Of a DNA stretch of 64,000 bases, positions 1 through 10,800 are shown in pieces. Position numbers and translations under genes: made by a program. Each line of letters begins with the position of its first letter. Within the stretch, counting starts at the first letter, position 1. Source of the DNA: Gibbula magus (Eukaryota; Mollusca; Gastropoda; Trochida; Trochidae); contig OW388296.1 in the NCBI GenBank assembly GCA_936450465.1, forward strand, positions 40,762,023 to 40,826,022. Direction: 5' to 3'. A model generated the notes under the pieces. It did not search any database, had not been told where the DNA came from, and saw nothing but the letters and a program-made list of their open reading frames with translations.

Positions 1-776
1 ACATGCCCAATACTTGTGATGAGAACTTTCAGATGACGTCATATTTAATGACATTGTGACCTGGACTTTCAAGTCCCTGGTTCAGACAGCATTTTTTGAA
101 AAGTTTTGCCTGAACTTTTGATTGATCAGGGATAATAGCCCTTTGATATTTGATATGTGCATCCCTTGTGAAGAGACCTTTCAGATAGGTCATATTTCTT
201 TTGCCGGATCATTCAAATCAGGTAATGACATTTTTTACTCTTTGAACGCTTTAATATCTTATCTTAATTCCAATCCAAACTATGCATATATCCGTGATAT
301 CCAAAAAATCTTGTTAGCAGTTTTTGCGCAGTTTCCATTGCCGCCGGCGCGTTTTGTATTGGCTATAACTTTTTTCCTAGAAGGTTTTGAGAACTCATAC
401 ATATAACTTCTTACTTATACCCCTGGGGAATCTTTTTGACATGTTCACATTCAAGGTCAAAGGTCAAGGTCACGAGTTCTGAAATTGCTAAATAAATCCT
501 CGAAACACGATTATTTGAAAAATATTTGTGCTATCAGGCTCTTATTTGGTGTATATCAACTATGGAGAAAGGCCAAGATTTGAAAAGGTTTTCGCTAAAA
601 TCTGTCATGGTTACAGCGAGGTCACTTAAGCATGCTTTTGTGAATATGCCTTATCTTAACTATGAACACTATGAGTCATTGCATGATTGTTATACACAAT
701 GAAAAGTAATCATTGATGGTGTGACCTTGAAGGTGAAAGGTCAAGGTCATGAGATATTCGTTAAGGCCATGTTAAT
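1..776. repeat. Decayed dispersed repeat with clustered AGGTCA motifs
   Basis: No gene was found. Two related blocks about 275 bases apart contain tightly packed AGGTCA hexamers: three at 455-460, 462-467 and 468-473, and two at 738-743 and 744-749. The arrangement looks like a degenerate tandem duplication of a dispersed repeat. AGGTCA is the nuclear-receptor half-site, but function is not implied. Confidence 0.35.
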
Positions 777-1841
777 CAGTGTTGCATCTAGAGTGCGTAT
801 TTGCGTAATTACGCAGATAAATGATAAAGTGGCGCATTTCACAAATGGGCCACTAGGTACGCAAGGGTTTTAATTTCCACGCATTAAATGCTTGTCAGTG
901 TGTAGCTGCTAGCAAAATAAACCAAAACAAATTGTCTTAACATATTCATTGAGCAACTATTGAAACTGGAATTCCCCGTACTATAAATAGCACACTTCTC
1001 AGAATTCGAAAATGCGGATGTAAAGCCCCGGATGTAGTTCTTGGAATTTAGCCACGGAAAAAAACGAGAGGTACTGAATGGGTTCAAAACGAGGCTGTGC
1101 GATTGATATTTTACGAATGCCGTTCCACTTGCCATGTTGAGAGTTTCGGCGTGAAAATTTGAAAATGTCTGCCCCGAAGAAATAAAAAGAATTACCGAAT
1201 TCTTCACGAAAGTAGGAAATAAACCAGAACATACAAACTATGCAAGTAAGCGTACTATTGAAATTGAACATGAAACATTGAATGAAAGTGAAAATGAAAA
1301 TGAACAGAACAAAGATACTGAAAAACGAAAATTTGTTCATAAATTTAGAAAAGCAGGGATAAATTTACCTGCGAGTCCTGCTTCATTTACTCACAAAATT
1401 TAAAAAAGGACTCATAGAAATTTAAACTGCGAGTCTCTGAGATGCAAGGTTTTTGTTTATAGTAAGAGGATTACTATGGAGAAACTCGCTTTTATTTTCT
1501 GGGACTCATATAAGCTTGTGACAGTGAGTCCCTGTACTCTAAAACTCATATTTGTAGATTAATCACTGGAAAAGAATTGCTTGCAAAATACGATTGGCTA
1601 GAGTATGATGACACTACTGGAATTATGACTTGTAAACTTTGTCGTAAATGTAACTTCAGCAATACATTGACAAGCTCTTGTAGGAACTATAGTATGTCAA
1701 CTTTAACTCAACATGAAATTATTGTCCTGCATTTCATTTGGTTGAAAAAATAGTGGCCCACTGACATTTAGGTAGTGGCCCATTGTTTCCAGAACAGTGG
1801 GCCACTTGGCCCACTGAGGGCAAATCCTAGATGCAACACTG
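777..1841. mobile_element. Decayed DNA transposon with short TIRs and 6-bp flanking duplication
   Basis: The ends are inverted: CAGTGTTGCATCTAG at 777 and CTAGATGCAACACTG ending at 1841. GTTAAT lies immediately outside both ends (771-776 and 1842-1847), consistent with a target duplication. Inside are a TTF-type zinc-finger fragment and several GTGGCCCACT-like motifs near both ends. The zinc finger suggests a hAT/ZNF862-like origin, but the 6-bp duplication does not match the usual 8 bp, so the class is left open. Confidence 0.55.
1586..1723 (+). pseudogene. TTF-type zinc-finger fragment of a transposon protein
   Basis: An open stretch of 46 codons reads KYDWLEYDDTTG, then CKLCRKC, then SCRNYSMSTLTQHE. 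The CxxC, Cys, and STLxxH spacing resembles the TTF-type zinc finger of ZNF862/KIAA1586-like proteins derived from hAT transposases. No start codon or continuing frame was found, so it is a relic. Confidence 0.45.
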
Positions 1842-2940
1842 GTTAATCCTTTGATCTAATTTTTAAATCAGAAATAGGTTTTAAGAACAAACTTGTTAAA
1901 AGTGACCCCAGTGATGATTCAACTTGTTAGAATAACTTGAATAATGAACAAATGTTTTTAAAAAAAAAAAAAAATCCCATTTTATTTATGCTGACGAGAA
2001 GGCGGAACAGTGAGACCCAAAGTTTTGGGGCTGCTCTGCTTTTGCGGTGTCCCGCAAACGCTCATCTAGTTATTATTGTTTAGCTGTTGATAATATTTTC
2101 CTTTCCAGTTTGGTTTCCTTCGTAACACTTACTATTCATTTATTACCTGGAAATGATTTACATGCTTATGGATTTATCATTTTAAAACAAGATTTAACCA
2201 TTTCTGTAGAGTAATATTACTTATTGAGAAGGTATTTGTTCTTATTCCCTATTTTTGGCTCCCCTTGTAACACTTTCCTTTATTAATTTATTACCTACCT
2301 GCCTTACAAATACATTTATTTTGGTCTTAGCTGTATGAAGTGTTAGGTGACTTAGTTTGTAATAAAAAGAAATTCTTTTTAATAGTTTTTTAGTGACTTA
2401 GAATTAAGGGTTTCACATGTATAGTTACTATGATGACACATTTCACATATCTAGTTTGGACTTGTCTGAATAGAGAGTTTGAAAAAAGTGTTTGCTATCG
2501 CAACTAAGATATCAGTTTTCAGAGGGAAACTGTCATAAATCGATTAACACCAGGCAAGTATGATCATTTGAGTTACATGAGTAATCATAAGATAATTATT
2601 TTGAGAGAGTGCAAGCATGTTGTGTGTCAACAACAGTTGTCACATGCCCATTAATAAAGTAGCTATTGTAACATGTAAACAAACAGCTCTTATCAGTGAA
2701 ACATGCGTCAAGCTTGTGGTAGAGTCGGCTGAGGTTCAAAGTCCTTTCAATCCTCACTTGACTCTGGACTCTGCAACTGCTGTAGGTAGGACTTATATAT
2801 ATCTAGCACGCCATTTCCCTCATCCACGTGCTGGCTATTAATAGAGCAGGGTTTACCAGCAAAACTAGACCTATTAAGCTGGGAGTGCTGACGTGAGCTA
2901 CACTAGTGTACAGCAACTCGAACCTTTGTTCTCCCGACTT
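1842..2940. other. Intergenic DNA, no gene seen
   Basis: AT-rich with a poly-A run near 1960-1974 and one GC-richer patch at 1991-2050 that I cannot assign. The short open frame near 2617-2841 has no recognisable content. Confidence 0.4.
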
Positions 2941-4400
2941 TGTGTACAGCTGATGTGGAATATTGTGGAATCATTCTTCCCTTGATCTCATATATGGTTA
3001 TTGGCAGGTATGTAAGACTTGTTCTTGTGAGGGGAGACTGACTCCTGTCTGGTCAAGTGGTGTGTTTGTTTTAGTCATGTCTTTCTTCCATACCAGCTGG
3101 TTGCCTTTTGTGTTGTATCCTAAATTGGATACGAAATGAATGGGAATGATATTTTCCCTTGATGTCATTGGGTTATTGGCAGGTATGTAAGCTTTTCTCT
3201 TGTTATTGGGTAGACTGACTCCTGTCTGGTCAAGTGGTATTTGTTGTCATCTTTCTTCTGTACCAGCTGATTGCCTCTTGTGATATATCCAAAATTCGAC
3301 ACAAAATTGGAATGATATCTTTCCTTGATGTCATAGATGGTTATTGGCAGGTATGTAAACCTTGTTCTTGTTAGGGGAGACTTTTACTCCTGGTCAAAGT
3401 TGTTGTATTTGCGTATGCTATTGTGTAGTCATCTTTCTCTCCTTTACCAACTGGTTGCCTGTTGTGTTATATCCTAAATTGGACCCAAAATGAATGGGAA
3501 TGTTGACATGGGGTTATTGGCAGGTATCTAAGGATTATCCAGTCAAGGTCTGGTTTTGTGTGTAATATTGTGGAGAAATGTTTTCTTCTATTCCAGGTGG
3601 TTGTGATATCACAAAATGATATGGAATAATTGGGAATCGTGGTGTATCTTGATCTTAATGGGTTATAGACAGATAGGTAAGCTTGAAGTGTAAGAAGAGT
3701 CCAGTCCAGATCTGAGTTATGTGTCTAATATTATGCAGACAACTTTTTCTTCTATTCCATGTTTTATTTTATCTTGTCTGATATATCCCAAATTGGTTAT
3801 AAAATGAATTGGAATTGTGCCTTATCTTGATCTCATATAGGGTTATTGGCAGGTAGGTAATCCTTGTTCTAATGATAAGAGACCGTTGACATTTTCTTTT
3901 ATATTAGTGGAGTTGACTCTTTTTTTTTTACCTCAGCTTGTTCTATGAATATGAAATGATAGGGATGCTTGTCTCTCCTTTATCCAATATATTATTATTG
4001 GGAGATAGGCAGGCTGTGTGATACCTGTTTGTTAGGATTTAGATTTTGTATTGATTATCGGGTACTCAACTTACTTCTATTCCACCTCTTTACTTGGCAA
4101 GATTTTGATATATCAAGATATTGATTATGAAAAGAGGCAAATTATCTCTCTTCTGATCACAAATGGTTATTGGAAAGTTAGATTCTATTTTGAAAGAGCG
4201 GACTGAGACCAATCTGTTAAATACTTTATGATATGTAATATTTGGGAAACTACACTTTTTAATCAGCTGGTAGGTATTGTTGTCTGGTTATGAAATATCA
4301 TATCCCAATGTGTATTTGGAATATACGGAAGTCTGCTTCATCTTTGATGTCAGGCTCTGTTATTGGCAGATTTGATTATTGACAGATTTGTTCCTCATGA
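2941..4400 (+). repeat. Degenerate ~170-bp tandem array with acceptor/donor core
   Basis: About nine copies of a roughly 150-190 bp unit are visible. The best-conserved core is TTATTGGCAGGTATGTAAG, with AG|GT junctions near 3007, 3182, 3350, 3523, 3676, 3852, 4012 (GC after AG), 4176 (weak) and 4369 (AG only). Between cores lie conserved blocks such as CTGACTCCTGTCTGGTCAAG and ACCAGCTGGTTGCC. Copies decay toward the right. The array lies upstream of the AdipoR start exon, so it may be in its promoter or first intron. Confidence 0.7.
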
Positions 4401-4618
4401 TGGCATGCTGTCAAATCCTTTCCGGTGATGGAAAATCAAGCCCTGATTGGGATGTGGAATATGTCAGGATACGCTCTTTCTCTTGAACATCGTCTTACGC
4501 TATTGATGGATCTTGTAGTCGTACAGAAATGTCAGTTTACTCAGCTTCTCATTTGATGTTTATGAAATAACTTTCTCTTCCTTGAATTTCACTTTTGAAT
4601 GTTAGTGAGTATATAGAG

Positions 4619-4985
4619 ATTATTACCCGAGGAAGTGTGTCATATGACGTTTACGAAACGAGTGTGAATTTTTGTATTGCCCGAGCAAGAGCGAGGGTTG
4701 TACACAAATTCGCACGAGTTTCGTAAAAGTCATATGACACACTTTCGAGTGTAATAATTTCTTTATTACCCGTTCTATTCCATGTGTTTCGCGTAAAAAA
4801 AAAAGGTCAGAAAGTGACCCACTTCTCAAGCAAAAGTGACGTCACGAACAATCGTTTTATGACGTCACAGACGACAGAATACGGGAAGCCGCGGTGAAAA
4901 AATCATTGCTAGGCAAACGTGATATGTGCACATGTGCTCATATCAATAATATTAACTCGGTTATTTTCAACCGTATGGGTAATAA
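4619..4985. mobile_element. Palindromic MITE-like element
   Basis: The outer ends are ATTATTACCC near 4619 and GGGTAATAA near 4977. Inside, 4628-4662 and 4713-4748 form a strong inverted repeat around GTGTCATATGAC. Two TGACGTCA-type palindromes lie at about 4839-4867. There is no coding capacity. Confidence 0.45.
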
Positions 4986-5867
4986 ATAAGTTTATGTTCT
5001 GTGAAGAATGACCTCAAATCTTCACTAGGATCGTAAAAGTGATGAAATTACCTTTTGATTGCAATTGTCGCAACTGGCAAGTATTTATATTCTTATGAAA
5101 GGGAATTACCACATATTCTAATCTTGTTGTGAATGAATAAAGTAGTTTTGAATTGCGTCTATTGTAAGTGGCAAAGTTTTTAATTATAATATGTTGAATT
5201 GCCCACAAATTCTTATTCCTGAAATGATCATTTCGAAGGTGTAACAAGGAAGAAATTCCTCTTTACACGATGACATTTTAATGAAAAACAGTGAGAGATT
5301 AAGAAATAATGATGTTTTGTAATATTTATAAATTTTAGTGATGAGATTAAACTACCATTGTAGGTCGTATAGGATATCTTAATATATAAATTGGTAAACA
5401 TATCTACATCCTTGATCTATATAATATAACTATAAACTGTGATAGAATAAAGTCTTCTTTTCCGTATTTGCAAAAATGGAGTCAAATGAAAGAAAATGAC
5501 CGCAGGTCTTAATTTGAATGTAAAGTGGGATGAACTCCCAAATTCTTTTCTATCTAGTCTGGATATTGACAAGTATATCGCGTGATGAGGATGGATGGAT
5601 CTGTTCTCTTCAATCTGCTTATTGGCAGATAGGTGTTGTTTGTGTCTAACTCTGGATGCAGTGCAATCCTTTGTGGGTGAAATTGACCTTTATAAAATCG
5701 CTCTCCCTATTTGGTCGTCTTTACATTATTGGCAGATTCCTGATAGATATAGGCCATGTTTGTCTTGCACTTTTGTTCTCACACAACGTTGTGTACGTTT
5801 TCTTTATAATGTTTGGTGGTTCCACAACACGCATATTTCCAGTCTTTCTTCCTTCAACTATACTATA
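4986..5867. repeat. AT-rich DNA with two outlying copies of the acceptor core
   Basis: The stretch 4986-5580 shows nothing recognisable. TTATTGGCAG recurs near 5619-5628 and 5726-5734, suggesting eroded units of the array at 2941-4400 persist to about 5740. Confidence 0.35.
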
Positions 5868-6058
5868 GTGCAATGCTACACTGAATTTCGGCACAGTGCC
5901 ACCCATGGTACGCTAGTTCCAGCCGATGCTCTCAGGTTTCACTGCAATGCATTGCCACCATGACGTTGCGGGCTTTCTTCCAGCAATAATATTTGCTGCC
6001 GTGATATAAGTGAAATACTCTTGAAAGCGGCGTTAAACCCCAACTCACCTCACCTCAA
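5868..6058 (+). mobile_element. SINE, 5'-truncated copy
   Basis: This matches the 3' half of the intact SINE at 9205-9521, from GTGCAATGCTACACTGAATTT to GGCGTTAAACCCCAACTCAC, and ends in a CTCAC-type tail. The tRNA-like head with pol III boxes is missing. Confidence 0.7.
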
Positions 6059-7559
6059 CTATACTACCTTTGGCAGTGCAGAATATTGCCTCATCCAAAA
6101 TGAAAAAAAAATATTTAAGATAGAATAATTGCTTTTATCCCATGTTACTTATTGAATCCTAATGAAACAATCTCTGTGGTGTTCTATGAGATTCTATATT
6201 TGTGTCTTGTTCCATATGTAGTGCTATGCTTACTGATCACACAGATGCTGCTGAACAATTGTATGACTGTTGCTGACATAGATGTTGACTTTAGCTGATC
6301 ACGTGTGACTAGTGTGACTATTGCTGACGTAGACTATAAACACAATGTTAAAAACCTTGTTTGCTGTATAGAGTTGACTGTTACATTGAGCTATTCGTCT
6401 CGCATATCAAACGAATGTTTTTAGATTTTCCTCAAAATGTGAAACTTTCAGTTTACAACATTTACGTACACAGATAATGAAATATTTTTTTTTTTAATTA
6501 TATTTTTATTTTCAATGTTTTATGAATACTTCATGTAAAAGTGGATACAGATAAGACCTAAAGATTGAAATCAGTAAAACCCAATAGGTGAATCAATACG
6601 CCAAGTCTTTCAATATGCAAATACATGTATGTAACATATCTGCTGTATCTAGAATATAGGGTAATACAGATAAAGATATTAGGAACGTTACGAGTAACTT
6701 TCATGACCCTTGTATTGTAAATGTGAACCTCGGAGCTTCACGTGTCAATTGATACTTTGGTATCACCTATACAGGTCATCTGTTTTAGAACAAGTGTTTA
6801 CAGCGTTGATAGGAGTTTAGGTAGGTTTGAAGGTTGCAAATGATAACGCTAGTGTGTTAACAGGTCAGTTGCGAGATCTCTCTTTACATAAGGCATTGAT
6901 GAATTGAGGTGATCCAATAAACTTTGACCAGTTTACGAATGATAATATGTATTTTGCATAAAGCTGCCTCCTAGTTGTGTTGTGTTGTGGCTGCATGGCT
7001 TGCTAACGTTCTCAGGTGAAGTTGAAATTCATTCTATTTCTGTCAGAATGTTCTTGTGAAATGTGAATCAACTGTTATGACATGTTATGTATGTCATGAT
7101 ACTGTCATGTATCTACAGCTTAGTTGGTTTCTTTAGTTTTTGGACTAAAGATTTGTTTGTTTGAATATAAATCATTCTAAAGATCATATTTGTGGGTTTT
7201 GAATAATCGTTTCTCAGTCAATTCTTACGTTTTGTAATTTAGATTTATGTACCACTTCTTTACATGTTATGTTTTGGACTAGAATTTTTAAACAGAATTT
7301 TAGTGTCAATTATGATTATTATATTTTGTTTATTGACCAACCTTTTTTCCAAAGTCACCGTTGAGTATTCAGTACTCAGTTTTAAATTTAAACGAAGCTA
7401 CAGAGTTCATTGAACCTTCAACCTAGTGTCAATTTCCTATCAAGAAGGAGAACAAATGGCATGTAGAATTCATGCTTTGTTCACTAGTCATATTAACCTT
7501 CCGAAAAAAGCTTTTGATTGAAATATCATTGTATAATAATGAACTTTCTATTCTTTCAG
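6059..7559. other. Upstream region or first intron of AdipoR, no gene seen
   Basis: AT-rich, with a T-run near 6487-6495 and no recognisable exon. If the start exon is spliced at 7560, this is intronic, at least in its 3' part. Confidence 0.4.
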
Positions 7560-7856
7560 ATTTTGAAACAACGAAGAGAGTGACTACAGGTGGTGGTACA
7601 GTAGAAGAGGACCTTCAAGGGTTTATATTTTGTGTACATACTGTGAACTATGGAGGCAGGTGCCAGTACCTCTGGAGCTTACCCTAGCGGGGCCTCAGTG
7701 CCTACCCCTATCTTCATCCAGCCTCGCACACTGAGTGTGGACTCTATAACAGTGGACAGTGATTATTCTGATGCAGAAGAAGACATTGATGTAGGCTTAA
7801 GGAAAAAACATCTTGTGAAAAGATCTGAAGTTGGTCGCCTTCTACACGAAGCAAAA
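7560..7856 (+). CDS. AdipoR: AdipoR exon with start codon (coding from 7650)
   Basis: A pyrimidine-rich acceptor (TTCTTTCAG) ends at 7559, so this exon probably begins at 7560 with about 90 bases of 5' UTR, implying at least one upstream noncoding exon. An in-frame TGA lies between 7560 and the ATG at 7650. Sixty-nine codons follow, giving a Ser/Thr/Asp-rich, variable cytosolic N-terminus (MEAGASTSGAYPSGAS...), ending at the GTTTGT donor at 7857 in phase 0. Confidence 0.8.
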
Positions 7857-10800
7857 GTTTGTATTATCCATAAAATAATCTTTTCCATAACACCTAATTC
7901 TAGAATGGCTCTCAAACAGTTCAGGACCCATAATTTTGAAGCTCTCTTAGCGCTAAGATAGCCGTAAGTGCCATACATTAACATTGACTTAAGACTATCT
8001 TAGCGCTAAGAGAGCTTAGAAAATATGGGTCCTGGTCATTAAAGGCAGGGTTTTAAACAAAATGGTGGATATTCTACCAGAACACTCTCTTTATTGTTCA
8101 TGAAACAAGTGGCCGCAAAATAATTAGAAAATTTTTGGAAATTTGGAATCATATTTTGAAGAAAAGTACTAAATATGTATTTAATGCTTACTCAAGTCTA
8201 CAGAGAGAATATATAATTCATATGCGGGGAAACAAACTAAATCTTTAACAAAACATTGACTTGAAATGTCTGTTTTACTGAGGTACATAGTTCAAAGGAT
8301 ATTTTAATTTCAGTTAACGTCTTTTCTTAAGTTAGAACAGCTAATGCTTTGTATACAAGTTGAATGAACTTTTAACGTAATAGAATAATGTAATCAAATC
8401 TAAGTCTATTTAACTGTTATCTTGCAAAATTAAAACTTTTGTCTATGTTAATATTGTTATTTTGATAAGATAAAATATTTGTATATAAGAGATTATTCAA
8501 GTACTGCTGGAATGCTTTATCTTAAACTAGTGCAAAAGCACCCTTGCTGTGATAAATTTACAAATATGACATGCATAGTCCAGTTTTTGTATATTTTGCA
8601 GATATAAGTGAGTCCCTCAATACATAAGCAAATACAACATTTAAACCCTTTGAGTCCAGGGGACTTGCAACTTAAATTATTTGAGTCCTTTCCAAATTGT
8701 ATGAGTGTTTGATGCAGGACTCAGGGTAAATTTATCACCAGCTTGATAGATGCTGTCAGATTTTGTCATTGATTTATGATTTATTTTGTCACTATGAAGT
8801 TGCCGTTTTCAAAACATGTCACATAACAATCCTGGTCTTTTTTAGGATAACTCCATGACAGGGGTTGAAATTAACCTTTTCAATGCAGTAGCCACTCAGA
8901 CTAGTGCCTTTCTAAAAGTACTAGTCCAGACTTATTCCAACTAGCCAAATACATCTCCATGATCATTTCACCTCAAATTTTAACTAGTCTTTTGGACTAC
9001 CAGTTTTTATACTCTACTAGCCCAGCTTCTTTTTCACTAGCCATGGGCTACCGGACTAGTGCTAATTTCGAACCCTGCTCCATGCATTGATAGCAGCTTT
9101 ATCATCTTTCTAAATTATCCAAAACTTCAGTTTGGCTCTGTCTGTATATTCTAAGTGGATCCGTTTGCTGCTATCCCTACCAAGCCCCCTTCTAAACATG
9201 TTGTGGGGGCGGGATAGCGCAGTGGTTAGCGCATTCGGCTTCGGATCAAGAGGTCCGGGGTTCGAATTCCGCCAGGGGCACGGCAACTTTATCTGCAGTA
9301 GAGAACTGTTCTACACGCAGTCAGGTTTGGGTGCAATGCTACACTGAATTTCACTGCAGTACAACCCATGGTTCTCTAGTTCCAGCCGTTGCCCGCAGGT
9401 TTCACCGGAATGCATAGCCACATGGCGTTGCGGGCTTTCTCCCTGCCATAATACTAGCAGCCATGATATAAGTGAAATACTCTTGAAAGCGGCGTTAAAC
9501 ACCAACTCACTCACTCACTCACTAAACATGTTGTCTGGAGCAACCTGAAACATAGAATTGCTTATTTAAAATACGCTATTTATTGTGTAAATCACATTGA
9601 TATAACCTGCTCATTTATAAGACCTTCCTTAAACATTGTATGAATCATGATAATTCTGCTCATTTATAAGTTGTTATACATTGCATAAGTGATATGAATA
9701 CCGTCTGCTAATTTATAAGATGTTATACATTGCATAGGTCATGATGTCCTGAGGTGTGATAGAAGAGCTTTATAATCGCTGCTCTAGTTGTTACATTATA
9801 GCACGTGTTGTGGCTTACTTACTATCATCACAGAGCGAGAAGCCAGACACATCTGTCATCAGTCCACAACAATGTTCTCTTACAACAAACATACAGCCTC
9901 CAGTTTATAATCTGCAGTTAACATATGTTATGAATCAACTCCAAGCAGGGTCGCTACATCACTGGTCTGTTATCAGTGCCTTCCACAGAACATCAACCAT
10001 ATCTCTGCTTCATACGTGTAACGTTTTAGATGACATCTTTTCGGTTTGCATGTTTGATACATGATGAACACATGGCTGTATAGAAAATAATAGCATACTG
10101 TCACTTTGGGCCATGGCCAACTCTTGAATTGGAGCTTGCTGATCATTTGTACCAGCACTTGTGTCATTGTTTACTCTTTACATTCATTTCTAGGGCTGCA
10201 ACGATTCGGTTCGGTGCACCGATAACCGACACCAGCAGTCTCGATTCGATCTTCGATCTCAAATGTTCAAATTTCGATTCGGTTCAATTGCAAATTAAAA
10301 TGTTAATAAAAACCACTTACACTTTACCAGATGAAAAATTTATAGATCTGTATCCTCCATATGAACAACGAAGAAGTAAAAAAGGTATTTATCAGACTAT
10401 CAGTATCAGTTACACTACATTACTTGCAATATTGTCAACGAAACACTATCTTTCCCTCGTATACAATAACGAAACTATATTAGAGTTACCTCCCTTTAAA
10501 CAGTGTACGTGAACAAACGAAGGTTAATTTATTCAGAAGTCGTAACGTACTGCATGTGCATTGGATGTGAATTATAGGTCAACAGCTTCGACAGTTGTCG
10601 TGCATATTTCAAGCATTCTCATTGGCTGATATTTCTGGTAACTATCTTCGTAAATTTCCGTTTCTGATTGCTAGTAACTCGTAGCGGGAGGCGACAATAT
10701 CATGGCAGACGACGCACAGTTGTCAAGACCACCAGGTCATTTAAAATCAAAAGTGTAGGAACACTTCGGCCTTAGAAAGGACGCGAAAGACTTTGTAACA

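Noticed and set aside
1991..2060. Possible hammerhead-ribozyme core (CTGACGAG)
   Set aside because: No matching GAAA segment or stems in the required positions were found.
5595..5963. 122-codon frame upstream of AdipoR
   Set aside because: Runs through eroded array units and into a SINE; no protein signal.
9205..9280. tRNA gene candidate (A and B boxes)
   Set aside because: It is the head of a SINE with body, tail and 13-bp target duplication, so not an independent tRNA gene.
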